Shown here in pieces: positions 7,536-15,450 of a stretch of 23,360 nucleotides of DNA. Under the pieces are notes generated by a model. It was not told the origin of the DNA, did no database searches, and was given only the letters and a program-made list of their open reading frames with translations. The DNA is from JAAYAY01 sp964429355 (GTDB taxonomy: Bacteria; Planctomycetota; Planctomycetia; Pirellulales; Thermoguttaceae), in NCBI GenBank assembly GCA_964429355.1, contig CAYSCH010000118.1, positions 1-23,360 on the forward strand, read 5' to 3'. A program made the translations under genes and the position numbers. Position 1 is the first letter of the stretch, and each line of letters opens with the position of its first letter.

Positions 7536-8696
7536 ATGAACTTCCGAACTCGTGCGATTCACGTTGGAAACGAGCGAGATCCACAGACCGGCGCTGTTGT
7601 CAGGCCGATCCATCTGGCGGCAACCTACGTCCAACCGGGGGCTGGCCAATGGGGCGAATTTGACTACTCCCGCAGCGGAAATCCGACCCGGAAGGCGTTG
7701 GAGACGACTCTCGCGTCGCTCGAGGGCGGGTGCGGCGCATTGGCCTACGCTTCGGGAATGGCGGCCATTCATGGGGCGACTATGCTTTTCGCCTCGGGTG
7801 ATCATGTGCTGGCGGGCACCGACGTCTACGGTGGCACCTATCGCCTGCTGCACAAGGTGGTCAATCGTGCAGGGATTCAAGTCTCGCTCGCCCCGGCAAC
7901 AGACCTGAAGGCCTTTCGGGCTGCGATCCGACCGGAGACGAAACTCGTTTGGATCGAGAGCCCGGGCAATCCGCTCCTGTCGATCATTGATATTACCGCC
8001 TGTGCTGAGATTGCCCACCAGCGCGGGGCGTTGCTGGGGGTCGACAACACCTTTGCGACGCCGGTCCTGACTCGCCCATTGGAACTTGGGGCCGACATTG
8101 TGATGCATTCGGCGACAAAGTATCTCGGCGGGCACAGTGACTTATTGGGCGGAGCCCTGGTCGTGAAGGATCAAGACCTTTACGACCGTCTCTATTTCAT
8201 CCAGAACGCGACGGGAGCCGTCATGGGGCCCTTGGAATCGTTTCTTTGCTCCCGTGGGATCAAGACACTGGATCTTCGAGTGCGCGAGCAATGTCGTACT
8301 GCCCAGCGGCTGGCGGAATGGCTGGATGCCGACGATCGTGTCGCTGGTGTACTTTACCCGGGGCTCCCCACACATCCGGGTCATGAGGTTGCCGCCAGGC
8401 AAATGGACGGGGCCTTTGGCGCCATGCTCAGCTTCGAGGTTGCCGGCGACTACGCCACGGCCAAGCGAGTGGCCGAGTCGACCAGACTGTTTCAGCTTGC
8501 CGTCAGCCTGGGAGCCGTCGAGTCGCTGATCGAGCAGCCGGCGTCGATGTCGCACGCCAGCTACGATCGCACGGACCGCCTTGCCCACGGGATCGCGGAT
8601 GGACTGATCCGGCTGTCCGTGGGGCTCGAGGATTTCGGCGACCTGCAGCAAGATCTGAATCAGGCACTGACGCCGGCCGCAGCCAACACCGCGTGA
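7536..8696 (+). CDS. Cystathionine gamma-synthase/gamma-lyase family enzyme (copy 2)
   Basis: 386 aa from the ATG at 7536, which is preceded by a GGGAG ribosome binding site; the frame runs back to 7467. Same PLP family as the preceding gene but clearly divergent from it. Motifs: DYSRSGNPTR (43-52), YASGMAA (71-77), IESPGNP (140-146), VDNTFATP (169-176) and HSATKYLGGHSD (191-202) with PLP lysine Lys195. This is the classical MetB / cystathionine gamma-lyase signature. It is probably co-transcribed with copy 1, since no terminator is seen in the 127-bp gap. A synthase plus a lyase would allow transsulfuration in both directions; which gene does which is uncertain. It converges with the DNA ligase gene 41 bp downstream. 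Confidence 0.85.
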   Translation: MNFRTRAIHVGNERDPQTGAVVRPIHLAATYVQPGAGQWGEFDYSRSGNPTRKALETTLASLEGGCGALAYASGMAAIHGATMLFASGDHVLAGTDVYGGTYRLLHKVVNRAGIQVSLAPATDLKAFRAAIRPETKLVWIESPGNPLLSIIDITACAEIAHQRGALLGVDNTFATPVLTRPLELGADIVMHSATKYLGGHSDLLGGALVVKDQDLYDRLYFIQNATGAVMGPLESFLCSRGIKTLDLRVREQCRTAQRLAEWLDADDRVAGVLYPGLPTHPGHEVAARQMDGAFGAMLSFEVAGDYATAKRVAESTRLFQLAVSLGAVESLIEQPASMSHASYDRTDRLAHGIADGLIRLSVGLEDFGDLQQDLNQALTPAAANTA

Positions 8697-8737
8697 CGGC
8701 AAGCCGTAGGCAAGAGCGTTTGTGGCGCGATACGCGA

Positions 8738-10030
8738 TTACAGCTCCTGGTATCCCTTTCCTGTCTTCTGCTCGACGAGCTTCTCGGCGTGGACCGCTGC
8801 AGCCTCTGTGTCCGCGAAAGTCTTTGTATTGGTCTGTCCGTCGGTGCCGATCCGGCCATAGCGGACTGTGACCTCGGAACCGTCGACGGTGATCTCCCAG
8901 AACTTGTTCGACTTGCCGTCACTGAATTCAAACATCCGAGTTTCTGCCGCGGTTCTCTTCTTGCCCACGGATGTCGCCCGCTTCTCGGATGCCCGGCTGC
9001 CGTCTGCATTCGGCTTCCGGCCAGGTGCCGCAAGCTTGCAGACGCGGACGAAGGACGGGAAACGAGGCACGCCGCCGTCGGACAATTCCTGGTAGCGGAA
9101 GGTGATCGTGCTGCCGACGGGCGGAGGATCGTTGCGCTGGGCATCTGAGAAACCGGTACCGACGGAGAACTCTGTGCCATCTTTCAGTTGGACGAGAAGG
9201 GCACCCAACCGTCCCTTGTGCTTGCCCTTTCCACCCTGGTGGTCCAGTACGGTTGCCTCGGCATCGTGGAACGTTTTCACTTTCAACAGCGTTGGGGAGC
9301 GTCCCGCGGCGTAGGCCGATCCTGGCTCGCGAAGCATCAGTCCTTCGCCACCCAGAGATTCGATTCGGGCCAGCTCGTTCTTGAGGTGCTCGAGCCCTTT
9401 GCAGACCTGGTGTTCGACAATTTCCACGTAGGGCGACTTCTTCGGAACAACCGAGTCTTTCAAAAATTCGAGACGAGTTTCGAAATCGCCTTTCACCCCT
9501 GGGGCGTCGAACAGAAGGAAACGGATCTGCTTCCAGTGATCGCTCTTGTCTTGCCGCCGGACAATGCTGACCGTCTTCTGAAAACTCTTGCGATCCATCC
9601 AGAGCTCGCCGTCCAGAGGTACCTTGGGAAGGCCGCTGAGGAACCAGTCAGGCGCGTGATAGACGTTCCCCAGGCGGGAGAGGAGTTGGCTGCCGTCCCA
9701 ATAAGCGCGAACTCCGTCGAGCTTCTCGCTCATCCACCAAGCGGAAAGATCGGTGGCGTTGTCCCAGGTCTCGGCCAGCAGAAGCGGCGGCCCGGCCTTC
9801 TCCACCTTACTTGCCCGCATGGGCGGCAGGGCGACGCCCACACGCTCTTTCTCCGCCGCCTCACCCCGGAGCTTGCGGATGTGCTTGCAGGTCCGCTGCT
9901 CGATAGCCAACGACTGGTTTCGCCAGGCCGGGCATGAACAGGAATAGACACCGCCAACGTTCTTGATCAGGTACGGCTTGGCTGCCGAGCCCTTCATTTC
10001 GAAGGTCTCGCCGTCTTCGAGGTCGGGCAT
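8738..10030 (-). CDS. ATP-dependent DNA ligase with SWIM zinc finger and WGR domain
   Basis: 430 aa. The ATG at 10030 is chosen over the ATG at 10045 because AAAGGA sits 6 bases before it. Domain order: SWIM-type zinc finger with Cys31-x-Cys33 and Cys48-x-His50; an ATP-dependent ligase nucleotidyltransferase core with EKLDG (Lys103 is the AMP acceptor), FLLFDAPG (171-178, motif III), GGEGLMLREP (227-236, motif IV) and LLKVKTF (248-254, motif V); an OB-fold region (about 260-335); a basic linker (about 336-364); and a C-terminal WGR domain (366-430) with VRYGRIG (Tyr in place of Trp). WGR domains bind DNA ends in PARPs and occur in bacterial MolR proteins. The combination suggests a nick- or end-sensing repair ligase. 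It lies on the same strand as a UvrD-like helicase upstream. Activity is inferred from intact motifs. Confidence 0.88.
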   Translation of the reverse strand: MPDLEDGETFEMKGSAAKPYLIKNVGGVYSCSCPAWRNQSLAIEQRTCKHIRKLRGEAAEKERVGVALPPMRASKVEKAGPPLLLAETWDNATDLSAWWMSEKLDGVRAYWDGSQLLSRLGNVYHAPDWFLSGLPKVPLDGELWMDRKSFQKTVSIVRRQDKSDHWKQIRFLLFDAPGVKGDFETRLEFLKDSVVPKKSPYVEIVEHQVCKGLEHLKNELARIESLGGEGLMLREPGSAYAAGRSPTLLKVKTFHDAEATVLDHQGGKGKHKGRLGALLVQLKDGTEFSVGTGFSDAQRNDPPPVGSTITFRYQELSDGGVPRFPSFVRVCKLAAPGRKPNADGSRASEKRATSVGKKRTAAETRMFEFSDGKSNKFWEITVDGSEVTVRYGRIGTDGQTNTKTFADTEAAAVHAEKLVEQKTGKGYQEL

Positions 10031-10225
10031 GGAAAGTCCTTTCATGGCTTTGCGCCGGGTGGCAAGCGAATACTCTGGGCACCGCCAATCATGCGGTCCG
10101 CCGTCACACGACGATGACTACCAAGATGCATGGACCGCAATTATGCCGTTCTCGGCAGAAGATTCAAAGGGTACTCCGTTTTCGTGGGTGAGGCTATACT
10201 GGTAGAACTTTTTGAGGGGACGAAC

Positions 10226-10339
10226 GTGAAGGAGTCGCATTCATTTCAGGGGACCGTGGAAAAAGGCTACAAACCGGTCGACGGCAAATTTGACTGGATG
10301 GTGCGGACGTATTTTGTGCCAGCTGGACCTGCGAGATGA
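10226..10339 (+). CDS. Possible small protein, hypothetical (37 aa)
   Basis: This sits in the 300-bp gap between the ligase and helicase genes and reads on the opposite strand. A GTG at 10226 is preceded by GAGGGG with 6-base spacing, and a TATACT -10-like hexamer lies at 10195-10200 without a clear -35. The encoded peptide is charged and aromatic-rich (contains FQGTVEKGY and DGKFDWMVRTYF) and has no recognised motif. The same frame extends upstream to an ATG at 10130, giving a 69-aa alternative. It is antisense to no gene. It ends 6 bp before the stop codon of the convergent helicase gene. Evidence is thin and it may be non-coding. Confidence 0.25.
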   Translation: MKESHSFQGTVEKGYKPVDGKFDWMVRTYFVPAGPAR

Positions 10340-10345
10340 CTCAGA

Positions 10346-12430
10346 TCAAGACCATAGATCCTTCGTCCGCCGCCGAACGGCCTGGCTCGACAGCTTCGTC
10401 TCCACTTGGGTCTCCCCCTCGTCCTCGCCACCAAATGGGGAGGTGACCGTCTCGCGAAAGTGAGAGCGGATGCTCTTGGGCAAGAACCGTGTCACCTGGG
10501 CATAGCCGTAGGCGTCGCTCGTACGCCCGGGCGAGTAGTAGTAGCGCAGCGGACAGGTGACGTAGAGCCAGTTCTTCGCCCGTGTGAGAGCCACGTAGAG
10601 AAGCCGCCGCTCTTCTTCGATCTCCTCGGGCGAACCGGTCGCCATGTCCGACGGGATGTTTCCGTCGGCCGCATGAATCACATACACGGCGTCCCACTCC
10701 AGTCCCTTCGCCGAATGTATCGTACTGAGAACCAGGTAGTCGTCGTCTAGCAGGGGTGGGCCGGCGAGGTCCTGGGTTGAACTGGGCGGGTCGAGGGTCA
10801 ACTCGGCCAGCATCGTCTGCCGGTCACGGTACCGCGACGCAATCTGCTCCACCTGTTCGAGATCGCGATTTCGCGGTACGGGATTGTCGTACTTCTCCAG
10901 GAGAATTGGGGCGTAGAAGCGGCGTGCCAGGTTAACTTGGGTGGGAAGATCCAAACTGCGATCGCCCAGTTTGTCGAGCATTTCGATCAGCTTTGGCCAG
11001 TGTTTGGCCGCCGCGGCAGGCGGATTCCAGTCGCGCCAGGGGGTGAGGCTGCCGCCGGAGCCCACGAGCATCTCCATCAATTCCCTTGCCCGAGACGGAC
11101 CGATGCCCGGCAGCAGAACGAGCAATCGGCTCCCCGAAACCACGTCGCGTGGATTCTCAGCCAGCCGCAGAAACGCCATCAGATCCTTGACGTGGGCCGT
11201 TTCGACAAACTTGAGCCCGCCGTACTTGTGGAAGGGGATGTTCCGGCGTGAGAGCTCGGCTTCGAGCATGATGCTGTGGTGAGAGGCACGAAACAGCACC
11301 GCCTGCCGCCGCAGGTCGGTCCCCGCCTCGCGATGCTCGAGGATCGTCCGGATCACGTACTCGGTCTGATCCTCTTCACTTTCGCAGGTAACAAGAGCCG
11401 GCTTCTCACCTTGGTCGCGGTCGGACCACAGGTCTTTCTTGTAACGTTCCTGGGCAAGTCCGATCACGGCGTTCGTGGCTGCCAGGATGGGCTGCGTGCT
11501 GCGGTAATTCTGTTCCAGCCGAATGACCGTCGTCTCCGGGAACTGCTTGGGAAAGTCCAGGATGTTCCGGACGGTAGCCGCCCGAAAGGCGTAGATCGAC
11601 TGGGCGTCGTCGCCGACGACGGTCACCCCTTTGCCGCTCAGTGAGAGATTGCCAAGGATCGAAGCCTGAAGGGAATTCGTGTCCTGGTACTCGTCAACCA
11701 GCACGCAGTCGAAGCGGCTGCGGACGCGATCGCCCGCTTCTTCATCGCTGAGGAGGGCGTCCCAATAGAGGAGCAGGTCGTCGTAGTCCAGCACGCCGGC
11801 GGACTCCTTGCGATCCACGTAACCGTCGAACAGCTTCTTCAGTTCGTCTTCCCATTCCTGGCACCAGGGGAAGTACTGCTTGAGCACGGGGCCAAGCCGC
11901 TGCCGAGCGTTCACGCAACGGCTGTAGATGCTCATGCACGCCCCCTTCCTGGGGAAGCGTTTGTCGGTTTTTGCGAACCCTAAATCGGTGCGAACCACAT
12001 TCAGAAGATCTTCCGAGTCGCTCCGATCGTGGATCGAGAACTCTGCGGGAAGCCCGATCGACTTGCCGTACTGCCTCAGCAACCGCGTCGAGATGGCGTG
12101 AAATGTCCCACCCCAGATCCCCGATCCCCGGAACCTGGTCGGACTTGCTCCGGCACCCTCCAGCTGAAGCAGCAACCCTTCCACTCTCCGCAACATTTCC
12201 GCCGCGGCACGGCGGGTGAACGTCAGTAGCAGGATCCGCCGCGGATCGGTACCGCGAGCGATCAGATGGGCGACCCGATGGACCAGCGTAGCCGTCTTGC
12301 CGGTCCCGGCTCCGGCGACGATCAGCAACGGACCGTCGCCATGGCAGACCGCTTCCCGCTGCTGGGGATTGAGCCCCGCGAGAATTTCGTCCTGGAAGGC
12401 AGGGTCCGTCACGGTAGAAGTAACGTCCAA
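10346..12430 (-). CDS. UvrD/Rep-like superfamily 1 DNA helicase
   Basis: 694 aa if it begins with the TTG at 12430. An in-frame stop lies a few codons upstream, and a GTG at 12412 is an equally possible start; neither has a good ribosome binding site. SF1A motifs in order: Q-motif LNPQQREAV (20-28), Walker A GAGTGKT (40-46), motif Ia TFTRRAAAEM (70-79), Walker B DEYQDTN (246-252), motif III GDDAQSIYAFRAA (273-285), motif IV EQNYRSTQPIL, motif V STIHSAKGLEWD and motif VI LLYVALTRAKN. This is an ATP-driven 3'-5' helicase for repair or replication restart. It is shorter than typical UvrD/PcrA (about 720-750 aa) and the C-terminal tail is short. It probably partners functionally with the ligase gene downstream on the same strand. 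Confidence 0.9.
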   Translation of the reverse strand: MDVTSTVTDPAFQDEILAGLNPQQREAVCHGDGPLLIVAGAGTGKTATLVHRVAHLIARGTDPRRILLLTFTRRAAAEMLRRVEGLLLQLEGAGASPTRFRGSGIWGGTFHAISTRLLRQYGKSIGLPAEFSIHDRSDSEDLLNVVRTDLGFAKTDKRFPRKGACMSIYSRCVNARQRLGPVLKQYFPWCQEWEDELKKLFDGYVDRKESAGVLDYDDLLLYWDALLSDEEAGDRVRSRFDCVLVDEYQDTNSLQASILGNLSLSGKGVTVVGDDAQSIYAFRAATVRNILDFPKQFPETTVIRLEQNYRSTQPILAATNAVIGLAQERYKKDLWSDRDQGEKPALVTCESEEDQTEYVIRTILEHREAGTDLRRQAVLFRASHHSIMLEAELSRRNIPFHKYGGLKFVETAHVKDLMAFLRLAENPRDVVSGSRLLVLLPGIGPSRARELMEMLVGSGGSLTPWRDWNPPAAAAKHWPKLIEMLDKLGDRSLDLPTQVNLARRFYAPILLEKYDNPVPRNRDLEQVEQIASRYRDRQTMLAELTLDPPSSTQDLAGPPLLDDDYLVLSTIHSAKGLEWDAVYVIHAADGNIPSDMATGSPEEIEEERRLLYVALTRAKNWLYVTCPLRYYYSPGRTSDAYGYAQVTRFLPKSIRSHFRETVTSPFGGEDEGETQVETKLSSQAVRRRTKDLWS

Positions 12431-12504
12431 GAGAGTAAAAACTGGCGGAAAACAGGCAAATTAATGCTCAGACGTATAGTACGACAATTCGGGGTCTAGT
12501 GGAA

Positions 12505-12580
12505 GTGGGCGGGATCTTACCTCGCCGGCTTTCGGCGAAAATGGGTGGTCTGGAGCCTCGAAGACAAGATCCCAGCCCAC
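12505..12580. other. Three-way-junction inverted-repeat element
   Basis: Outer arms GTGGGCGGGATCTT (12505-12518) and AAGATCCC-A-GCCCAC (12566-12580) pair over 14 bp with a single bulged A. They enclose two hairpins: TCGCCG/CGGCGA (12522-12538, 5-nt loop) and GTCT/AGAC (12548-12565). The second hairpin abuts the outer stem. The whole is compact (76 nt) and lies in the gap between divergent genes, so it could be a leader RNA, a small RNA or a mobile inverted-repeat relic. No family was recognised. The rest of the 12431-12718 gap holds the promoter listed next. Confidence 0.5.
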
Positions 12581-12639
12581 CAGAATCCCCCGTTGCAGTG
12601 GTAACCGGCCATCGACTGACCCACTGACCCGCCCCAAAC

Positions 12640-12678
12640 TTGACAACGCCTTGGAAAGACCGGATGCTGATCGCATCC
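12640..12678 (+). promoter_or_regulatory. Candidate promoter and overlapping operator for the Gfo/Idh gene
   Basis: A perfect -35 TTGACA (12640-12645), a 17-bp spacer and a weak -10 GATGCT (12663-12668) stand about 50 bp before the ATG. A 6-bp inverted repeat, GGATGC-TGATC-GCATCC (12662-12678), overlaps the -10, as expected of a repressor operator. The weak -10 makes the promoter tentative. Confidence 0.4.
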
Positions 12679-12718
12679 TGCCAACCTACTTCCCTCACCC
12701 CTTGCCGGACGCCCCGCC

Positions 12719-14011
12719 ATGCCGTACCAGGCCACTCGTCGACAATTCCTCACCACAGCCGCGGCGACCGCCGTGGGATTGACGATCCTCCGCAGCAGCC
12801 GTTCGGCTTTCGCTTACGAGGCGAACGAAAAACTCAACGTCGCGCTCATTGGAGCCGGAGGCCGGGGGGCGGCGAACCTGCAGGGCGTCCAGGGCGAGAG
12901 CATCGTTGCCCTGTGCGACGTCGACCAGCGACGGGCCGCGGAGACATTTGCCAAGTATCCCAACGTCAAGAAGTATGCCGACTACCGCAGACTGCTCGAC
13001 GAAATGGATAGCCAGCTCGATGCGGTCGTTGTCAGCACGCCCAACCACATCCACGTGCCCGCCAGCGTGACGGCCATGCGAATGGGCAAACACGCCTACT
13101 GCGAGAAGCCGCTCGCCCACTCCGTGCACGAGGCCCGCCAGGCGGCGAAGGTGGCAGCCGAAAACAAGGTGGCCACGCAGATGGGCACCCAGATTCATGC
13201 CAGCGACAACTATCGGCGGATCGTGGAATTGATTCGCGCCGGGGCGATCGGCGAGGTCAGCCAATGCCATTGTTGGCTCCGCGGCGGCGGCAGTGCGGCC
13301 GATCGGCCGGCAGACAGGCCGCCCGTTCCCGACGGTCTCCATTGGGACCTTTGGCTCGGTCCGGCACCCGAGCGTCCTTACCATCCCTGCTACGTTCCGC
13401 ACGACTGGCACTACTGGTGGGATTTTGGCGGCGGCGAGTTCGGCAACATGGGATGCCACTACTTCGACCTGGCGTTCTGGGCGTTGGACCTCCATGCTCC
13501 CAATACCATCGAGGCCGAGGGGCCGCCACCCCATTTGGAAAGCACGCCGGCCTGGCAGCACGTCCGTTACCAATTCGGAGCCCGGGGCGACCAACCGCCG
13601 GTCTCGCTCACGTGGACCCATGGAGCCAAGAAAATGACCGTATTTGCCGACCACGAGTTTCCCGACTGGGCCTGGGGCGTCTTCGTCGGCACGGAAGGCA
13701 TGCTCCTGGCCAGTTACGACAAATACCTGCTTTGGCCCGAGAAGAAGTTCACAGGATACAAACCGCCGGAACCGAATCTGCCGCCGTCGGTCGGTCATCA
13801 TCGCGAGTGGATCGAGGCCTGCAAGACCGGCAGCCCCACCACGTGCAATTTCGACTACTCGGGGGCAGTCACCGAAGCCATGCTGCTCGGCAATATCGCC
13901 TACCGCATGGGCACAACCCTTCAGTGGGATTCGGAGGCGATGCAGTTCACGAACTGCCCAGAAGCCAACCATTTGCTCAAACGCGAATATCGCGAAGGCT
14001 GGACCGCCTGA
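12719..14011 (+). CDS. Tat-exported Gfo/Idh/MocA family oxidoreductase
   Basis: 430 aa, ATG start. The N-terminus is a twin-arginine signal (TRRQFLTTAAATAVG) ending near residue 32, so the protein is exported folded. This is common for planctomycete members of the family. A Rossmann domain follows with LNVALIGAGGRG (about 39-50), the strand VVVSTPNHIH and the EKPLAHS motif (about 128-134, catalytic-site Lys in EKP). The C-terminal alpha/beta domain contains a long WDLWLGPAPERPYHP segment, WWDFGGGEFGNMGCHYFD and the HHREWIEACKTG motif characteristic of this subgroup. Known members oxidise or hydrolyse sugars and sugar derivatives with tightly bound NAD(P). The substrate is not visible in the sequence. 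The DUF1080 genes further downstream suggest oxidised-sugar metabolism at the cell periphery, which is an inference. Confidence 0.87.
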   Translation: MPYQATRRQFLTTAAATAVGLTILRSSRSAFAYEANEKLNVALIGAGGRGAANLQGVQGESIVALCDVDQRRAAETFAKYPNVKKYADYRRLLDEMDSQLDAVVVSTPNHIHVPASVTAMRMGKHAYCEKPLAHSVHEARQAAKVAAENKVATQMGTQIHASDNYRRIVELIRAGAIGEVSQCHCWLRGGGSAADRPADRPPVPDGLHWDLWLGPAPERPYHPCYVPHDWHYWWDFGGGEFGNMGCHYFDLAFWALDLHAPNTIEAEGPPPHLESTPAWQHVRYQFGARGDQPPVSLTWTHGAKKMTVFADHEFPDWAWGVFVGTEGMLLASYDKYLLWPEKKFTGYKPPEPNLPPSVGHHREWIEACKTGSPTTCNFDYSGAVTEAMLLGNIAYRMGTTLQWDSEAMQFTNCPEANHLLKREYREGWTA

Positions 14012-14077
14012 TTCGAAACATGCGGACAAGAGTGGAGACTGATCCAGTCTCAATCCTCCAAAGCCCCCAAGAAACAA

Positions 14078-14112
14078 CGCACGCCGCACAGTCGGTCGCT
14101 GTGCGGCGTGTG
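14078..14112. terminator. Bidirectional hairpin terminator between convergent genes
   Basis: CACGCCGCACAG (14080-14091) pairs perfectly with CTGTGCGGCGTG (14099-14110) around a 7-nt loop, extendable by two pairs to 14078/14112. T-rich stretches lie on both sides (GTTTCTT in each reading direction) but neither is a clean U-run. The position between the Gfo/Idh stop and the convergent Cys-rich gene stop fits a shared terminator. Confidence 0.75.
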
Positions 14113-14149
14113 AAAGGCTTCGTTTCTTGTGTCTCGGCCAATTGCAGTC

Positions 14150-15028
14150 TTACTTGATCGGGACCAGCCGCAGCGGGATGATCACCGTAGCTGCTTCAAA
14201 GAGGTTGCCACTGGGGGCCAACACAGCCGGCTCGTCGTAGGAGACCACGTGAACCTGGTTGATGCTTGCCGTCTTGTCGCCCGGGACGGTGGGGATGACC
14301 ATTCGCGGCATGGCAGTCGGTTGATTCGTCGTTTCCGGACTGGGACTCTCAACCTTCGGGTCCACTTCGGGCATCAGAGTCCGTTGGCTGGAACCGGTTT
14401 CCACAGGTGCCCAATCCGACTGAAACGTCGTCTGGCTAGGAGACGAGTAACCAGGGTCCGCCGAACTGCTTTGAGTGTAGGTCGACGTTCCTGACGCACA
14501 GCTCGAACAGCCGGAACTGAGCGAGGGTGCGGCCATGCTGGCCCCGCCGCAGGGATCACAGGTGGATCCGCAGGGATCACAGGGGTTGCAGGAACTCGGC
14601 TGGTAGGTCGGCTGCATATAACTCACGGGAGTTGCGCCACCGTAGGGGACGGGCTGGTAGGTTGTGTACGCCTCGCGATGCAACCAAGGCAGCAACGACT
14701 TCTTCACGACCGGACGATACGACGTGACCGGACAGCCGGTGCACGGGTCAGCCGATGCAACCGGTTGATATTCGGTGCGCTCGATTCGAGAGTACCTCCA
14801 ACGATACCTCACCTCGGGAACATAGCTCGCCTGCGACGCCGCACAGGGGTTACACGGATCGCAGGTCGGCATGTAGGCCGTGTACTGAGCCTGATAAGGG
14901 GGCGCGTAGGTCACTGGATCTGCTGGAGGGCTGAAACAATCAAACAGTCCCGCCAGGCAAGCACCGGGGACGAGCAAGGCCGCCATTACGGCCACTGCGG
15001 CAACAACGGATGTTTTCTTGAGTGACAT
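14150..15028 (-). CDS. Secreted Cys/Pro/Tyr-rich protein, hypothetical
   Basis: 292 aa from the ATG at 15028 (GGAG seven bases upstream); the frame continues to 15100 but the inner Met starts the signal peptide. Sec signal: MSLKKTSVVAAVAVMAALL, cleavage near ACLA (about residue 26). The mature protein is low-complexity with many CxxC pairs: CDPCNPC, CTGC, a CNPCDPCGSTCDPCGG block and CSSC. Between them lie Tyr-Gln-Pro repeats (YQPVPYGG, PTYQP) and a Ser/Thr-rich middle. The last 60 residues are more ordinary and may fold (VHVVSYDEPAVLAPSGNLFEAA). Cys-rich secreted proteins of this type are common in planctomycetes, where disulfide-rich wall or surface proteins have been proposed. No enzymatic motif is visible. 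A strong-looking promoter lies upstream and a hairpin terminator downstream. Confidence 0.72.
   Translation of the reverse strand: MSLKKTSVVAAVAVMAALLVPGACLAGLFDCFSPPADPVTYAPPYQAQYTAYMPTCDPCNPCAASQASYVPEVRYRWRYSRIERTEYQPVASADPCTGCPVTSYRPVVKKSLLPWLHREAYTTYQPVPYGGATPVSYMQPTYQPSSCNPCDPCGSTCDPCGGASMAAPSLSSGCSSCASGTSTYTQSSSADPGYSSPSQTTFQSDWAPVETGSSQRTLMPEVDPKVESPSPETTNQPTAMPRMVIPTVPGDKTASINQVHVVSYDEPAVLAPSGNLFEAATVIIPLRLVPIK
14547..14583. repeat. 16-bp direct repeat inside the Cys-rich gene
   Basis: An identical 16-bp unit occurs at 14547-14562 and 14568-14583, a 21-bp period equal to 7 codons. It encodes the duplicated CDPCG block. The identity at DNA level suggests a recent duplication within the gene. 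Confidence 0.8.
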
Positions 15029-15064
15029 TTTTCGACTCCGCAGGAAACGAACAGGACCGAATTC

Positions 15065-15093
15065 AACAGACTTCAGATCCGCCAACTTGTCAA
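15065..15093 (-). promoter_or_regulatory. Promoter candidate of the Cys-rich protein gene
   Basis: On the minus strand a perfect TTGACA (15088-15093) is followed after 17 bp by TCTGTT (15065-15070), about 37 bp before the ATG at 15028. The -10 matches only three of six positions. Confidence 0.45.
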
Positions 15094-15100
15094 GAAGCAT

Positions 15101-15450
15101 CCCTGCTCGGACGAAACGTTTGGCCGTTTTTGGCTCTCGCCGGGGGTGTCGATTGCGTCACACTGTAACGGTTGTAGCAATTCTACAGGTTCAGGCAAGT
15201 TTGACGCCGCGCTCGCGCACTGGCACCGAGCGACCGTTTCATCGTATGAAAAGCTTAGGTTACGTTTTCCGCGCGGGCAGCCCCTGCAGAAAATGTCAAG
15301 AAACCTGGATCCCCCTGTGGCCACAGGTTCTACGAATTGCGATCCCTGCCGGTTCATCTCGCAGGAACGCACCTGCTGGGAGTGCTGGCGCAGAGGTTGT
15401 CTGTCAGGAAAGGCACGTCTTCTGCCGAGAAGCGGCTCCTGAAACGATCC
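15101..15450. other. Intergenic region, no gene seen
   Basis: Open frames here lack codon bias and recognisable motifs. Two small inverted repeats are visible: TGTAG-CAATT-CTACA around 15173-15187 and the 14-bp palindrome CCTGTGGCCACAGG (15314-15327). Either could be a protein-binding site; neither has terminator character. Confidence 0.4.

Noticed and set aside
12695..14089. 464-aa open frame on the minus strand opposite the Gfo/Idh gene
   Set aside because: It is antisense to a gene with clear family motifs; long antisense frames are expected from GC-rich codon bias. No motif was recognised in it.
15314..15327. 14-bp palindrome as a terminator
   Set aside because: No T-run on either side and a zero-length loop; at most a binding site.
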